The notes under the pieces were generated by a model. That model made no database searches, was not told the origin of the DNA, and was given only the letters and a program-made list of their open reading frames with translations. From the NCBI GenBank assembly GCA_029251885.1, contig JAQXCL010000028.1, forward strand, positions 1-34,894: 34,894 nucleotides of DNA, read 5' to 3'. Positions 1-9,023 of the stretch are shown here, piece by piece (within the stretch, counting starts at the first letter, position 1; each line of letters opens with the position of its first letter). The translations under genes were made by a program, and so were the position numbers. This DNA comes from Opitutales bacterium. GTDB taxonomy: Bacteria > Verrucomicrobiota > Verrucomicrobiia > Opitutales > Seribacteraceae.

Positions 1-290
1 ATTAGGTTTTTCATGTGCTTTGGGTATCCCTCAAGTCGTAGGCGGTTGCCCACTTCATCTCCAGTCCAGGCTAGGCTCCTAATTTTTAGGCCCTTCCCAG
101 ATGTGGCAATTTGCAGGCGAGCTTCCATGCCCCCATGTTCGAGAAGTCGCTCGACCATGGAGTTCCCGTAAAAGAGGAGGGCAGGACTTTCGCCTGTAGG
201 GGGTGCATTCCTGGTCTTCGCAGAAGAGGAGTGGTTGCCAAAAATGGCAAGTCCAAGAAAAAGTAAAAGTGCTGGTTTGAAGGTTATCAT
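1..290 (-). CDS. Exported SGNH-type / PVC dehydrogenase-like protein, N-terminal part only
   Basis: The reading frame begins at an ATG complementary to 288-290 and runs off the left edge, giving 96 residues without a stop. It opens with a signal peptide (MITFKPALLLFLGLAIFG, then a small-residue stretch). It continues with LLFYGNSMVERLLEHGG and a later AWTGDEVGNRL segment. These match in layout the SGNH-like block of the large protein at 29620-34119, where [13 protein letters not shown] is followed by [14 protein letters not shown] and TGD correspond to the Asn/Gly blocks of SGNH folds; the catalytic Ser is not obvious. The full gene is probably another long PVC-type membrane-bound dehydrogenase-like protein, but the diagnostic part lies outside the window. 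No clear ribosome binding site precedes the ATG. Confidence 0.7.
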   Translation of the reverse strand, partial: MITFKPALLLFLGLAIFGNHSSSAKTRNAPPTGESPALLFYGNSMVERLLEHGGMEARLQIATSGKGLKIRSLAWTGDEVGNRLRLEGYPKHMKNL

Positions 291-380
291 AAACAAAGGA
301 AAAATATGGAGGGTAACACCCACTCGTATCGTTTTTTAAAGTATCCCACGGATGATTGACCCAATGGACAAACCTATATT

Positions 381-420
381 AACAAGTATTGCGTAAAAAT
401 TCTGTTGAATTGCGTCAAAT
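381..420. promoter_or_regulatory. Copy 1 of a 40-base intergenic element with direct half-sites 21 bases apart
   Basis: This element lies between the divergent genes starting at 290 (minus) and 538 (plus). It contains ATTGCGTAAAA at 388-398 and ATTGCGTCAAA at 409-419, a direct repeat with a period of 21 bases (two helical turns). The whole 40 bases align without gaps to 27571-27610, with 31 identical positions by manual count. The spacing suggests a protein binding site, but no regulator is identified. The surrounding 291-537 stretch holds no gene that I can support. Confidence 0.45.
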
Positions 421-537
421 GAGCGTGAGGCATTTGGGTTGGTTGCATAACAAAAGGAGGGAAGATGTTTTAGAAAAGGCAAGGACTGGATACACTTCGC
501 CATTGATTGATTGGGAACAGGAGTTCAATTTGATGAT

Positions 538-1107
538 ATGCCTATTCAAAAATGTACCATTCTTTTTTCCTCAATCATGCTGCTTGCCTGTTCCTCGGTT
601 TGGGCAAAGTCCAATTTTTCCCGCCAAACCATTGATTTGGGCATGGTGGTATCGGATATCGAGAAATCCGTTTCCTTTTACAAACAAGTGATCGGATTTG
701 AGGAGGTTGATGGTTTCGAGGTAAAGGGATCTTTCCCCAAGGCAGTTGGATTGACCGATGGGGCACCACTTAATGTACGCATACTGGTTCTGGGTGAGGA
801 TGAATCGGCGACCAAGCTCAAGATGATGCAGGTGGATTCAAAAAAGCCCGCCCGCACCATCAATCAGCCTCATATTCATACACTTACCGGATTTTCCTAC
901 CTTACTATTTTTGTGGAGGATGTGGACCTCGTCATGGCTAATGCCAAAAAGCATGGTCATGAGGCCTATGCCAAGAGCCCACAGATTCTACCTAAGGGTT
1001 TTCCTCAGGATTTGTGTTTGTTGATGCTCAAGGATCCGGACGGTAACTTTGTGGAAATCGTCGGTCCAAACACCCAGGCACTTAAGAAAAAGAAATCGAA
1101 AAAATAA
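538..1107 (+). CDS. Exported VOC-superfamily (glyoxalase/bleomycin-resistance fold) protein
   Basis: The protein has 189 residues from the ATG at 538. This start is preferred over the upstream in-frame TTG at 511 because it places a clean signal peptide (MPIQKCTILFSSIMLLACSS) at the N-terminus; AGGAG at 519-523 lies upstream but at a long spacing. LLAC may be a lipobox with Cys18, or cleavage may follow VWA at 21-23. Residues about 30-180 form a VOC domain: it begins with IDLGMVVSDIEKSVSFY and ends with LKDPDGNFVEIVGPN, both family hallmarks, the latter carrying the usual metal-ligand Glu. VOC proteins include lyases, dioxygenases and isomerases, so the reaction cannot be named. Export is unusual for this family. 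The tail is Lys-rich. The next gene begins 27 bases downstream and is probably co-transcribed. Confidence 0.8.
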   Translation: MPIQKCTILFSSIMLLACSSVWAKSNFSRQTIDLGMVVSDIEKSVSFYKQVIGFEEVDGFEVKGSFPKAVGLTDGAPLNVRILVLGEDESATKLKMMQVDSKKPARTINQPHIHTLTGFSYLTIFVEDVDLVMANAKKHGHEAYAKSPQILPKGFPQDLCLLMLKDPDGNFVEIVGPNTQALKKKKSKK

Positions 1108-1134
1108 GATCCTTCTTCATTTCCTGTCTATGCG

Positions 1135-2013
1135 ATGCGCTTACTCATAATTTCATTAGTAGTAGGATTAGTGCTCATTGGTTCCTTTTCTTGTTCACCG
1201 GCTATTCCTGTCCATGAAACACAGCGCCTGAAGAAACTAAAATCTGCATTAGCTCCCTATGTTTTACCTGCCAAGTTTGATGAGGAGCGGGTAGAACACT
1301 TAAACTTAAGGAATGAGCGGATTAGCAAGCTGGCAGAGATTTTAGAACCACACGACATCAAGCTGCAGGTATCGGAACAGGCCCTGCAACAATCATTTCC
1401 TATTAATGGTCTGTCTGGTTTTACCATCCAGCGAACAGTTGATGTTTGCGTTCGTGAGATCGGCGGGTTCTGGCTCTATGATGATAAGACTGTTTTTGTG
1501 GCTATGGACCCAAGTGAATTTGACCAAGCACTTCAAAAAAAGTACGAGAACAAATGGGCTCTTAGCTCATTGGTTGAGCAACAAAAATTTCAAATAAGTC
1601 AAATAGAAATGGGAGTCGCGAGGCTGCCTACGAAACTATTGTTACACCTTCGATTTCCTGGAGATCTTCCAGAAAATATCAAACTCGATTATATTTCCTG
1701 GCAGGATACTCCCCTGAAAGAAATATTCAGGGACCTAGAAAGTGCAGTCCGAAAAGAACTGGGTAAGAATGCCAATCATTCTAAAAAAGAGTCTATCGAA
1801 AATTTTGAGATTACCCTTCTTTTTGAAGACGATGAAGTCTACGAAAGAAAGAAGAGTTATCATTTTAAAAACAGTTCTATTGAGTCAATAATTTCTACCA
1901 TATGTGAAGAAAACCAACTACACTCAAAAGGCCATTCCGCTTCGGACGAGCAATTTTACATCGTTCCGTTGCACCCAAGTCTTTTGATTGGTGCAGATGA
2001 ACGCATCAATTGA
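1135..2013 (+). CDS. Unrecognised exported, lipoprotein-like protein
   Basis: The 292-residue protein is not confidently assigned to a family. The N-terminus is a hydrophobic signal (MRLLIISLVVGLVLIGSFSC) with a candidate lipid-modified Cys20, although SFSC is a weak lipobox. The rest is charged and soluble. Two segments have the short helix plus beta-strand pattern of STN/secretin-type modules: about residues 95-127 (around the GGFWLYDD stretch, ending FVAMDP) and about 247-282 (SSIESIISTICEENQ ... QFYIVPLHP). That resemblance is by eye only. It follows the VOC gene by 27 bases on the same strand. The 81 bases to the convergent sulfatase end at 2095 contain no further gene and no convincing terminator. 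Confidence 0.6.
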   Translation: MRLLIISLVVGLVLIGSFSCSPAIPVHETQRLKKLKSALAPYVLPAKFDEERVEHLNLRNERISKLAEILEPHDIKLQVSEQALQQSFPINGLSGFTIQRTVDVCVREIGGFWLYDDKTVFVAMDPSEFDQALQKKYENKWALSSLVEQQKFQISQIEMGVARLPTKLLLHLRFPGDLPENIKLDYISWQDTPLKEIFRDLESAVRKELGKNANHSKKESIENFEITLLFEDDEVYERKKSYHFKNSSIESIISTICEENQLHSKGHSASDEQFYIVPLHPSLLIGADERIN

Positions 2014-2094
2014 GGGTGACGCTTGCAGATTCAGGAATCATCTGAGTGTTGGATAAATTAACCCAGTATTAACCTTTGCGAAATTAAGTTATTT

Positions 2095-3384
2095 TTAATT
2101 TTTTTGTGGATTCCACCAGGCATCAAGCTTGGCTGTTAAATTTTGCACCACATCTGGATTTTGATCAGCTAAGTTGGTGCTTTCCAATGGATCTTTCGTG
2201 AGATCAAAGAGTTCCACTTTTTCCTGAGGTACTCCAATTTGCCAGCCCATGGATTTGAGCTTTGGGTGAGGCTCTGTCCACCTAGTCAGTTTCCAGTTAT
2301 GCTGTACAACTGATCGTGCACGGAGGGCGGTTTCCGGGCGGTCAACATCGAGCATATCATGAGTGAAGATTTCGAGAAAGATGGACTTTCTTTTTTTGAC
2401 TGCGGTGGGATTTAAAAGATCAATCCCGCTCATCCTCTCATCCGGTTCTATGCCGCAGGCATTTAGAATAGTGGGCACAAGGTCGAGGTTGCTGGCAAGG
2501 TCGGTGGAATTGATTTGAGGAGAGATTTTAACGGGCCATCGAAACATGATCGGCGTACGAACACCTTGCTCATAGGGGGATGCTTTAACGGAACCTCTCT
2601 TCCCGTCGAGCCTTCCCCAGCCATTGTCGCATGCATAAACCACCAGGGTATTATCGGACAATTTCAGATTATCCAGATCATCGAGCAATTTTCTGCAGCT
2701 TTGATCAAACCATTCGCACATCGCATAATATTTTGCCTGTCCGCCTGCTCCGAGATCACGGTATTTTTTCTCCAAATCGGCAGGAGGATTATGCGGAGTG
2801 TGGGGGAGAAATGGGGCTTACCAAATAAAGAACGGTTTTTCCTTCTCCTTGGACTCACGGAGGAAGTCGGAAATAGGCTTCATGGTATCCCTGCCAATAC
2901 TTAGGGAGTAGGGGGATCCATGTCTTTGGGTAGCACCCATATCGTGGGTGAAACCGGAATATTTAGGATGTGCATGCCAGTACTTTCCCGTGTGTAAGCT
3001 GATGTATCCTTGCTTGGCAAGTAGCTTGGGCAACTGGGGCGAGTTTTTAAATTTATCAATCCATGGCTGCCGGCTGATTCCCTTGAGTGGGTCATTCCCA
3101 GTGGTTCTGTGCTCATGGGGGTAGAGACCGGTGAGCATAGTGGTGAGGGAGGAACTGCATAGGGCAGTGGTTACATATCCACGGTCATATCGTAAGCTCT
3201 GAGATGCGAGGCGGTCGAGACTCGGAGTTTCGATTATTTCGTGCCCCATAAATCCATAATCGCCGAACCCTTGGTCATCGCTTAGAATCATTACCACATT
3301 GGGCAGTGGTTCAGGCTTCGCCCACGAAAAAATACTGCCGCAAAGTGAAAGGAAAATGAAGGTTACTAATTTAAGTTTCATCAA
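2095..3384 (-). pseudogene. Sulfatase interrupted by an in-frame TAA stop
   Basis: Two open segments in the same frame, 3384 to 2818 and 2817 to 2095, together encode one sulfatase-like protein of about 429 residues. A single TAA at complement 2818-2820 (codon 189) separates them. The reading continues without frame change: FFIW, stop, APFLPHTPHNPP. The sister protein at 14212-15567 reads FFLWYGVFLPHTPHNPP, so the stop sits where a Tyr codon (TAT/TAC) is expected. Present are a signal peptide, a SDDQG metal motif, HTGKYWH, and in the second half CDNGW and RTPIMFRWP. The active-site segment is C76-S-S-S-L, lacking the Pro and Arg of the CxPxR formylglycine motif. The gene is last in the minus-strand run, 31 bases after a DUF1501 gene. 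Sequencing error is possible. Confidence 0.85.
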
Positions 3385-3415
3385 TTATGATTTTAGTGGA
3401 TCCTGATTTCTGGAT

Positions 3416-4846
3416 CTAAACCAACAACTTTTTTACTACATGTCCATGTACATCGGTGAGGCGGTATCTTCTACCCTGGAAGAAATATACCAGGCGCTCA
3501 TGATTAATTCCGAGCTGATGGAGCAGGGTAGCGTGAAGATCATGTACCGATACCTCATCCTTGGTGACGCGGTAGGAAAAATCATCAGTCTCCCCAAACT
3601 GTAGACCTGGCTTAAAACCACCACCTGCCAAAAGTTTGGTAAAACAACCGGGATGATGATCGCGTCCATAGGCTTCCATCACTTTGCCGTTTTGACTGTA
3701 GGTACTTCTGCCAAACTCGCCCCCCCATACGACAATTGTATCATCCAGCAGTCCGCGTTGTTTAAGATCGGTGATTAAGCCGGCAGTAGCCTGGTCGACT
3801 TCCCGGCATCGTTTGGGCAGATGGGCGGGCAGATTGAAATGGTGATCCCATCCGGAGTGGTATAGCTGAATGAAGCGGACATCTCGTTCAGCAAGGCGAC
3901 GGGCCATCAAGCAATTGAATGCAAATGTTCCCGGTTTGCGTGCATCTTCTCCATAAAGTTTGTAAGTTGATTCAGGCTCATTGGCAAAATCGGCAAGTTC
4001 AGGGATGGAGGTTTGCATACGGAAGGCCATTTCATACTGGGCGATTCTGGTATCGACCGACGGATTACCTGAGCGGTTGGCTTCCTCTCTGTTCAGGGCA
4101 TTGATGGCATCGAGGATGGATCGCTTCTCCTTAAGGGTTTTGCCAGAAGGGTCGTTTAAGTAGAGCACTGGTTCTGTCCCTGAACGCAAGCGCACTCCCT
4201 GATGTTTGCCCGGAAGGAATCCATTTCCCCAGAGACGGGAGTTGAGTGGTTGCATATTGGGCAGGTCCCCACTCGATACCAGTGCGACAAATTCTGGCAG
4301 GTTCTGATTCATTGTGCCCAGTCCATAACTTAACCATGAGCCCATACTGGGCCGGCCGGGTAAGTTGTGCCCTGTTTGCATGAAGGTCATGGCCGGGTCA
4401 TGGTTGATGGGGATCGTGGTCATCGATCGGATGGTGCAGAGATCATCTGCAATTCCTGCCATGTGGGGTAAGAGTTCGCTGGTCCATGAGCCTGTCTGAC
4501 CATGCTGGGCAAAGGAGTACTTACTATTAATAACAGGTAAAATCTTTCGATTGTTATTAAACCCTGTGAGCCGGCTCTGTTGTTCAACATGTTTGAAAAT
4601 ATCACTGCCGTGGTGCTGAGCGAGTGCTGGTTTATGATCAAAAAGATCGACCTGAGATGGGCCACCAGACTGGAAGAGATAGATAATGCGCTTGGCCCGA
4701 GCAGGGTGATGGGAGAATTTTCCAGCAGTTGTAGAGCCATCGGCAAGCAAACTGCCCAGAGCCATGTACCCGAGCCCTGCACCCACGGTGCGGAGGGCCT
4801 GACGACGGTTCATCTTCAACCAGAGGTTTTCAATTTCTTGATTCAT
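3416..4846 (-). CDS. DUF1501 family exported protein (alkaline phosphatase-like fold)
   Basis: The 476-residue protein has a twin-arginine style leader (MNRRQALRTVGAGLG, residues 12-26) followed by a hydrophobic stretch, so Tat export of a folded protein is likely. A start at Met12 is also possible. Family hallmarks are RIIYLFQSGGPSQVDLFDHKP near residue 53, HSGWDHHF, VVWGGEFGRS, GRDHHPG and VHDLHATLLHQLGI. These His/Asp/Glu clusters are the likely metal ligands of the alkaline phosphatase/sulfatase-type fold. No catalytic activity is established for the family. It begins 8 bases after the stop of the DUF1549/1553 gene at 4855-7614, repeating the pair seen at 7611-12415 and 21060-24817. The annotation as DUF1501 is firm; the substrate is unknown. 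Confidence 0.92.
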   Translation of the reverse strand: MNQEIENLWLKMNRRQALRTVGAGLGYMALGSLLADGSTTAGKFSHHPARAKRIIYLFQSGGPSQVDLFDHKPALAQHHGSDIFKHVEQQSRLTGFNNNRKILPVINSKYSFAQHGQTGSWTSELLPHMAGIADDLCTIRSMTTIPINHDPAMTFMQTGHNLPGRPSMGSWLSYGLGTMNQNLPEFVALVSSGDLPNMQPLNSRLWGNGFLPGKHQGVRLRSGTEPVLYLNDPSGKTLKEKRSILDAINALNREEANRSGNPSVDTRIAQYEMAFRMQTSIPELADFANEPESTYKLYGEDARKPGTFAFNCLMARRLAERDVRFIQLYHSGWDHHFNLPAHLPKRCREVDQATAGLITDLKQRGLLDDTIVVWGGEFGRSTYSQNGKVMEAYGRDHHPGCFTKLLAGGGFKPGLQFGETDDFSYRVTKDEVSVHDLHATLLHQLGINHERLVYFFQGRRYRLTDVHGHVVKKLLV

Positions 4847-4854
4847 AAGATAAT

Positions 4855-7614
4855 CTATTTGCGGGTTATGGTCTCGCTGAGATTGAAAAGTGTGTGGCAG
4901 ACATCAGTAAGCCCAGCCAGTTGAGCAGGTTTCATTGTCGTGCTGGATGCCGTACTTTCTCCAACGGATAGAGTGCGATTGGCAGATTTTGAATCTTTTC
5001 GGTAATGAGATATGCGCTGATTTTGCAGATCTGAAAGAAGCTGGAACTCTTTGTGGGAAGGCTTTCTTGACAGCACTCTTTCAAAAGCCGATTTAATCGG
5101 ATCTGTTTCCCCGTGAACGAGAACGGCGAGCGTGCGGGCCGCTTCCCAATAGGTGAGGTCATGCAGAGTAACCAGAGCTTGAAGCGGAGTATTGGTGGAT
5201 GCCCGTTCAACGGTGCATACATCCCGGCTTGGGGCATCAAAAGCAGACATCGATGGATGAAGAACGGCACGACGCCAGTAGGTGTAGAGGCTTTTGCGGT
5301 ACAGATTATCCCCTTTGCTTTGCACATAAAATTCGCGGTGGGAAGGCGGGGCGTTCAGATCAGCCCAGACTCCATCCGGTTGGTAGGGCATCACACTTGG
5401 ACCTCCCACTTTCTTGGTGAGTAACCCACTGGCGGCTAAGGCCTGGTCCCTGATCATTTCTGCCGGCAAGCGGAAGGTGGATGCACGCGAAAGGGAACGG
5501 TTTTCAGGATCCTCCAGTTCGGGGCGATAGGTTGAGGATTGTCCATAGGTCGCCGAAAGCACGATCTTTTTGATGGTTTGATGAAGATCCCACTTGTGGT
5601 TGATAAAATCTTTGGCCAACCAATCGAGAAGTTCCGGATGGCTTGGTAGTTCGCCCTGCAAACCGAAATTATCTGGGGTTTTTACCAATCCATAACCAAA
5701 GAACTGTTGCCATAACCGGTTGACCGAGACACGGGCAAACAGTGGGTTCTCCTTGGATACCAGCCAGTCGACCAGTCCTAACCGGTCCAATCTGTATCCG
5801 TCAAAGGATGGAAGTACGGCCGGGGTTCTTGGAGTTACCCGCTTGCCGGGCTGGTCATAGAGTCCCTCCATGAGAATACGGGTCTCTCTTTCTTCCTCTT
5901 TCATGATCATGGTAAGGGCATTGGGTGGAGTGATGCCCCAGATGGACGATGCAAAGCGGAAGCGTCCTAAAACATGTTTATCATGGGAAGAAAATTCCAT
6001 GCTCGCTTCCAACCTTGGTCCCTTGGGAATATTTAATTCGGTCTCAAAATCGAAGCGGGCAATCTGGGTTTTATTGAGGCCTCCCTGCACTGCCCATCCA
6101 GTACTGGGGTCCCCGTCAATGCTTTGCTTCACATGAAACCCAAACTGATCAAAGGTGGCGGTAGCTTCCTTGATTTTCAAAGGCGTCCTGGAATTTTCTG
6201 AGACCAGGAAGATTTCAAGTTCATTGAGTACGAAATTCCCATTGGGAGCCCGGCCAACTGGTCCGTGCTTGGAGCCGTTAATGGGAAGAACTTCAAGCCT
6301 TAGGCTTCGAATCTTTTGTGACGAAAGCTCAAAGTGAACCACATAAGAATCAGATGAGGGTACCTCTCCTGTCGCTTTAATGGAGTGATTCTTTTGAATT
6401 TCAAGTGTTTGTTTTTCAGCAACTGCCTTGGTTGGTTTTAATTGCTTCCAGTTTGCATGGATGGGTTTTTTCTTGCCCGAATAAACTTCAAGATAAGGAG
6501 CTGAAGCTTTTGTTGCCCGGGATTGTTCACCAGGGTTTCCTTTCTCGGCACTGGTGTTAAAGAAAGCAAACATGGAATAATAATCTTCCATGCTAAGCGG
6601 ATCATACTTGTGATCGTGGCAACGGGTGCATTCCAGGGTTAACCCGAGAAACAAGGTTCCAAAGGTGGTGGTTTTATCATTTGCATAGATAACCCGGTAC
6701 TCCTCGTCTATGGTTCCTCCCTCGAAGGTATATCCATGGTTTCGGTTAAAACCAGTTGCAATTAATTGATCCTGAGTAGGGTTGGGCAATAAATCCCCTG
6801 CCACCTGTTCACGAACAAATTGGTCATAGGGCATATTTTGAGAATAAGCCTGAATCACCCAGTCCCGCCAGGGCCACATGGTACGGGTGGTATCAAACTG
6901 AAAGCCATTGCTATCTGCATAACGGGCACCATCCAACCAGAGCAGTGCCATTCGTTCGGCATAATCTATGGTGGATAAGAGGTAATCAACTTCCGCTTCC
7001 CTGGCTTTGGGGGAGGGGTCCTGAAGAAATTTTTGGAGTCTATCTAATGAAGGGGGCAGTCCGGTGAGATCAAAGGATACCCGTCGTAACCAGGTTTCTG
7101 GATCCGCTGGCTTGGACGGTGAAATCGATTTTTGGATCAGGGAAGAAAGAACGAACTCGTCGATCTCATTTTGAGGCCAGGTGGAATCATTATTGGGAAC
7201 CTTGGTTTCCTCAATGGGTTCAAAGGACCAGTGATTTTCCCATTTTGCACCTTGTTCAATCCATTGTTTAATAATGGATTTTTCCTGTTTGGTTAGGGAA
7301 AGGTGAGAGTCGGGTGGGGGCATAATTTCGTCTTCCTCTTTCGATTCGATCCGCCAGAAGATTTCACTCTCCTCAGGATCACCTGGGGTGATTGCACGAT
7401 ATCCCCCAAGGTCGGCAAAAGCACCCTCCTCCGTGTCCAATCTCAGATCGGCGGCCCGGTCTTCTGGATCTGGTCCGTGGCAGGCATAACATTTATCCGA
7501 CAAAATAGGTCGGACATGATCATTGAAGCTAACTGAAAGGGGGTGCGATTCCTTGCCTGATGCCCCGACGACCGAAAGTCCTCCAAGAAGAGGCAACAAC
7601 CACTGCAGTCTCAT
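4855..7614 (-). CDS. DUF1549/DUF1553 protein with N-terminal planctomycete-type cytochrome c domain
   Basis: The 919-residue protein has a signal peptide (1 to about 20). A PSCyt1 domain follows with C42-Y-A-C-H46, then GPDPEDRAADLRLDTE and a MPPP motif. DUF1549 covers about 150-360 and includes LRRVSFDLTGLPP, AERMALLWLDGARYADSNG and a second heme-type motif CTRCHDHKYDP near residue 328. Residues about 400-590 form a galactose-binding-like insert (RLEVLPI ... SIDGDPSTGW ... GRFRFASS) also found in the 9020-12415 paralogue. DUF1553 covers about 600-870 (VNRLWQQFFGYGLV, HPELLDWLA, NTPLQALVTLHD). The ATG overlaps the stop of the preceding DUF1501 gene as ATGA. Probably a periplasmic multiheme-type redox protein working with the DUF1501 product; that role is inferred. 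Confidence 0.93.
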   Translation of the reverse strand: MRLQWLLPLLGGLSVVGASGKESHPLSVSFNDHVRPILSDKCYACHGPDPEDRAADLRLDTEEGAFADLGGYRAITPGDPEESEIFWRIESKEEDEIMPPPDSHLSLTKQEKSIIKQWIEQGAKWENHWSFEPIEETKVPNNDSTWPQNEIDEFVLSSLIQKSISPSKPADPETWLRRVSFDLTGLPPSLDRLQKFLQDPSPKAREAEVDYLLSTIDYAERMALLWLDGARYADSNGFQFDTTRTMWPWRDWVIQAYSQNMPYDQFVREQVAGDLLPNPTQDQLIATGFNRNHGYTFEGGTIDEEYRVIYANDKTTTFGTLFLGLTLECTRCHDHKYDPLSMEDYYSMFAFFNTSAEKGNPGEQSRATKASAPYLEVYSGKKKPIHANWKQLKPTKAVAEKQTLEIQKNHSIKATGEVPSSDSYVVHFELSSQKIRSLRLEVLPINGSKHGPVGRAPNGNFVLNELEIFLVSENSRTPLKIKEATATFDQFGFHVKQSIDGDPSTGWAVQGGLNKTQIARFDFETELNIPKGPRLEASMEFSSHDKHVLGRFRFASSIWGITPPNALTMIMKEEERETRILMEGLYDQPGKRVTPRTPAVLPSFDGYRLDRLGLVDWLVSKENPLFARVSVNRLWQQFFGYGLVKTPDNFGLQGELPSHPELLDWLAKDFINHKWDLHQTIKKIVLSATYGQSSTYRPELEDPENRSLSRASTFRLPAEMIRDQALAASGLLTKKVGGPSVMPYQPDGVWADLNAPPSHREFYVQSKGDNLYRKSLYTYWRRAVLHPSMSAFDAPSRDVCTVERASTNTPLQALVTLHDLTYWEAARTLAVLVHGETDPIKSAFERVLSRKPSHKEFQLLSDLQNQRISHYRKDSKSANRTLSVGESTASSTTMKPAQLAGLTDVCHTLFNLSETITRK

Positions 7615-9023
7615 GCGATTAATTTTTTGACGGCGTGGTGTTGTTCTACTCCTGTAAGTCGAAAATCAAGCCCCTGAAAGCGAAAGGACAATTGGGTGTG
7701 ATCAATTCCTAGGAGTTGGAGAATGGTGGCTTGCAGATCGTGAACATGGACTGGGTCCTCGGTCACATGAAAGCCAAGTTCATCGGTCTGTCCGAGAGTG
7801 ATGCCAGGCTTTACTCCACCGCCAGCCATCCACATGGTAAAAGCTTGTGGGTGATGATCACGTCCGCCGCTGCGGTTGAGGGCAGCACTAGCCTCGACCA
7901 TTGGAGTACGTCCAAATTCTCCTCCCCAGATGACCAGAGTGTCTTCGAGCATGCCACGTTGCTTGAGGTCCTGCACTAAGGCGGCACTTGCCTGGTCAAT
8001 AGTTTTGGCGTTATTGGTAACATTTCCTTTCACATTGGAGTGTGCATCCCAACCCGCATGATATAGTTGAACAAATCGGGAGCCTCTTTCCACCAAACGA
8101 CGGGCAAGCAGGCAGTTACTTGCAAAATTTGACCGTCCCTCTTTTACACCATAAAGGTCGAGTGTCTTTTTACTTTCCTTGGAGAAATCCATCAGTTCAG
8201 GAGCCCGTGCCTGCATGCGATACGCCATTTCATAGGCTTCAATTCTAGTATTGATTTCGGGATCCCCCATTCTCCTGAAATTACTGTTGTTAAGCTTGTT
8301 CAGTAGATCAAGGGTCTGCCGTTGTGCTGTGCGATCAATTCCTTTGGGGTTTGTGACATGTAAAATGGGATCTGAACCTTCACGGAAGGGGACGCCCTGG
8401 TGCTCGGAAGGTAGAAATCCCGATCCCCACATGGCGGTTCCGCCACTTAAGTTTCCACCACTTTGCATGACCACAAAGCCGGGCAAATCATTGGCTTCAC
8501 TACCAATACCGTAACTGAGCCACGAGCCCATACTTGCACGCCCTGGTATTCCATTACCAGTGGTCATAAAAAGCTGGGCAGGAGCGTGATTAAAGTGTTC
8601 GGTGTGCATTGACTTGATGAAAGTCAGGTCGTCTGCAACTTTGCTTAAATAGGGAAGTCGATCGGAGATTTCGGCCCCAGATTGGCCATGCTTTGCGAAT
8701 GGAAAGCAGGGGCCTAATACTGCTGCATCAGGTTGGATAAAAGCATAGCGTTGTCCTTTAATGACTGAAGGTGGGATGGGCTGCCCCTCGATTTCTTTTA
8801 ATTTTGGCTTGTTGTCAAAAAGTTCGAGCTGACTGGGAGCTCCGGCCATAAATAGGTAAATGATCCGCTTGGCTTTTACCGGGAACCGCATGAAGCTTGG
8901 CTTGCCAGTTGCCCCAAAGGCGTCATTAGCAAGTAGGGAAGCCAAGGCAATCTTGCCAACGCCTAATCCACAATCTTGAAAGAAATGACGACGGGTACGG
9001 TGAAGAAGAGGATGTGTGTTCAT
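7611..9023 (-). CDS. DUF1501 family exported protein (alkaline phosphatase-like fold), copy 2
   Basis: The 470-residue protein starts with a Tat-like leader containing RTRRHFFQDCGLGVG. It then shows KRIIYLFMAGAPSQLELFDNKP, FVQLYHAGWDAHSN, LVIWGGEFGRTPM, GRDHHPQAF and VHDLQATILQLLGID. The middle GIPGRASMGSWLSYG is also shared with the copies at 3416 and 21060. It overlaps the upstream DUF1549/1553 gene by 4 bases (9020-9023) and the downstream one by 4 bases (7611-7614), so translation of all three is probably coupled. The equivalent of WDHH in copy 1 is WDAH here, while the downstream GRDHH is kept, so the likely metal site appears intact. Function beyond the fold family is not known. Confidence 0.92.
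   Translation of the reverse strand: MNTHPLLHRTRRHFFQDCGLGVGKIALASLLANDAFGATGKPSFMRFPVKAKRIIYLFMAGAPSQLELFDNKPKLKEIEGQPIPPSVIKGQRYAFIQPDAAVLGPCFPFAKHGQSGAEISDRLPYLSKVADDLTFIKSMHTEHFNHAPAQLFMTTGNGIPGRASMGSWLSYGIGSEANDLPGFVVMQSGGNLSGGTAMWGSGFLPSEHQGVPFREGSDPILHVTNPKGIDRTAQRQTLDLLNKLNNSNFRRMGDPEINTRIEAYEMAYRMQARAPELMDFSKESKKTLDLYGVKEGRSNFASNCLLARRLVERGSRFVQLYHAGWDAHSNVKGNVTNNAKTIDQASAALVQDLKQRGMLEDTLVIWGGEFGRTPMVEASAALNRSGGRDHHPQAFTMWMAGGGVKPGITLGQTDELGFHVTEDPVHVHDLQATILQLLGIDHTQLSFRFQGLDFRLTGVEQHHAVKKLIA

Noticed and set aside
389-691. Plus-strand open frame starting upstream of the VOC gene
   Set aside because: It overlaps the VOC gene in another frame, begins within the repeated element, and has no family pattern.
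2029-2050. Possible hairpin (CAGAT ... ATCTG) between the genes ending at 2013 and 2095
   Set aside because: Only five base pairs form before a mismatch and no T tract follows, so it is not a convincing terminator.
2775-2820. Frameshift as the explanation for the split sulfatase
   Set aside because: The two segments are in the same frame and read continuously through the stop, so a nonsense change is sufficient and no insertion or deletion is needed.
2818-2820. Programmed recoding (selenocysteine or pyrrolysine) at the sulfatase stop
   Set aside because: The codon is TAA, not TGA or TAG, and the sister gene has Tyr at this position.
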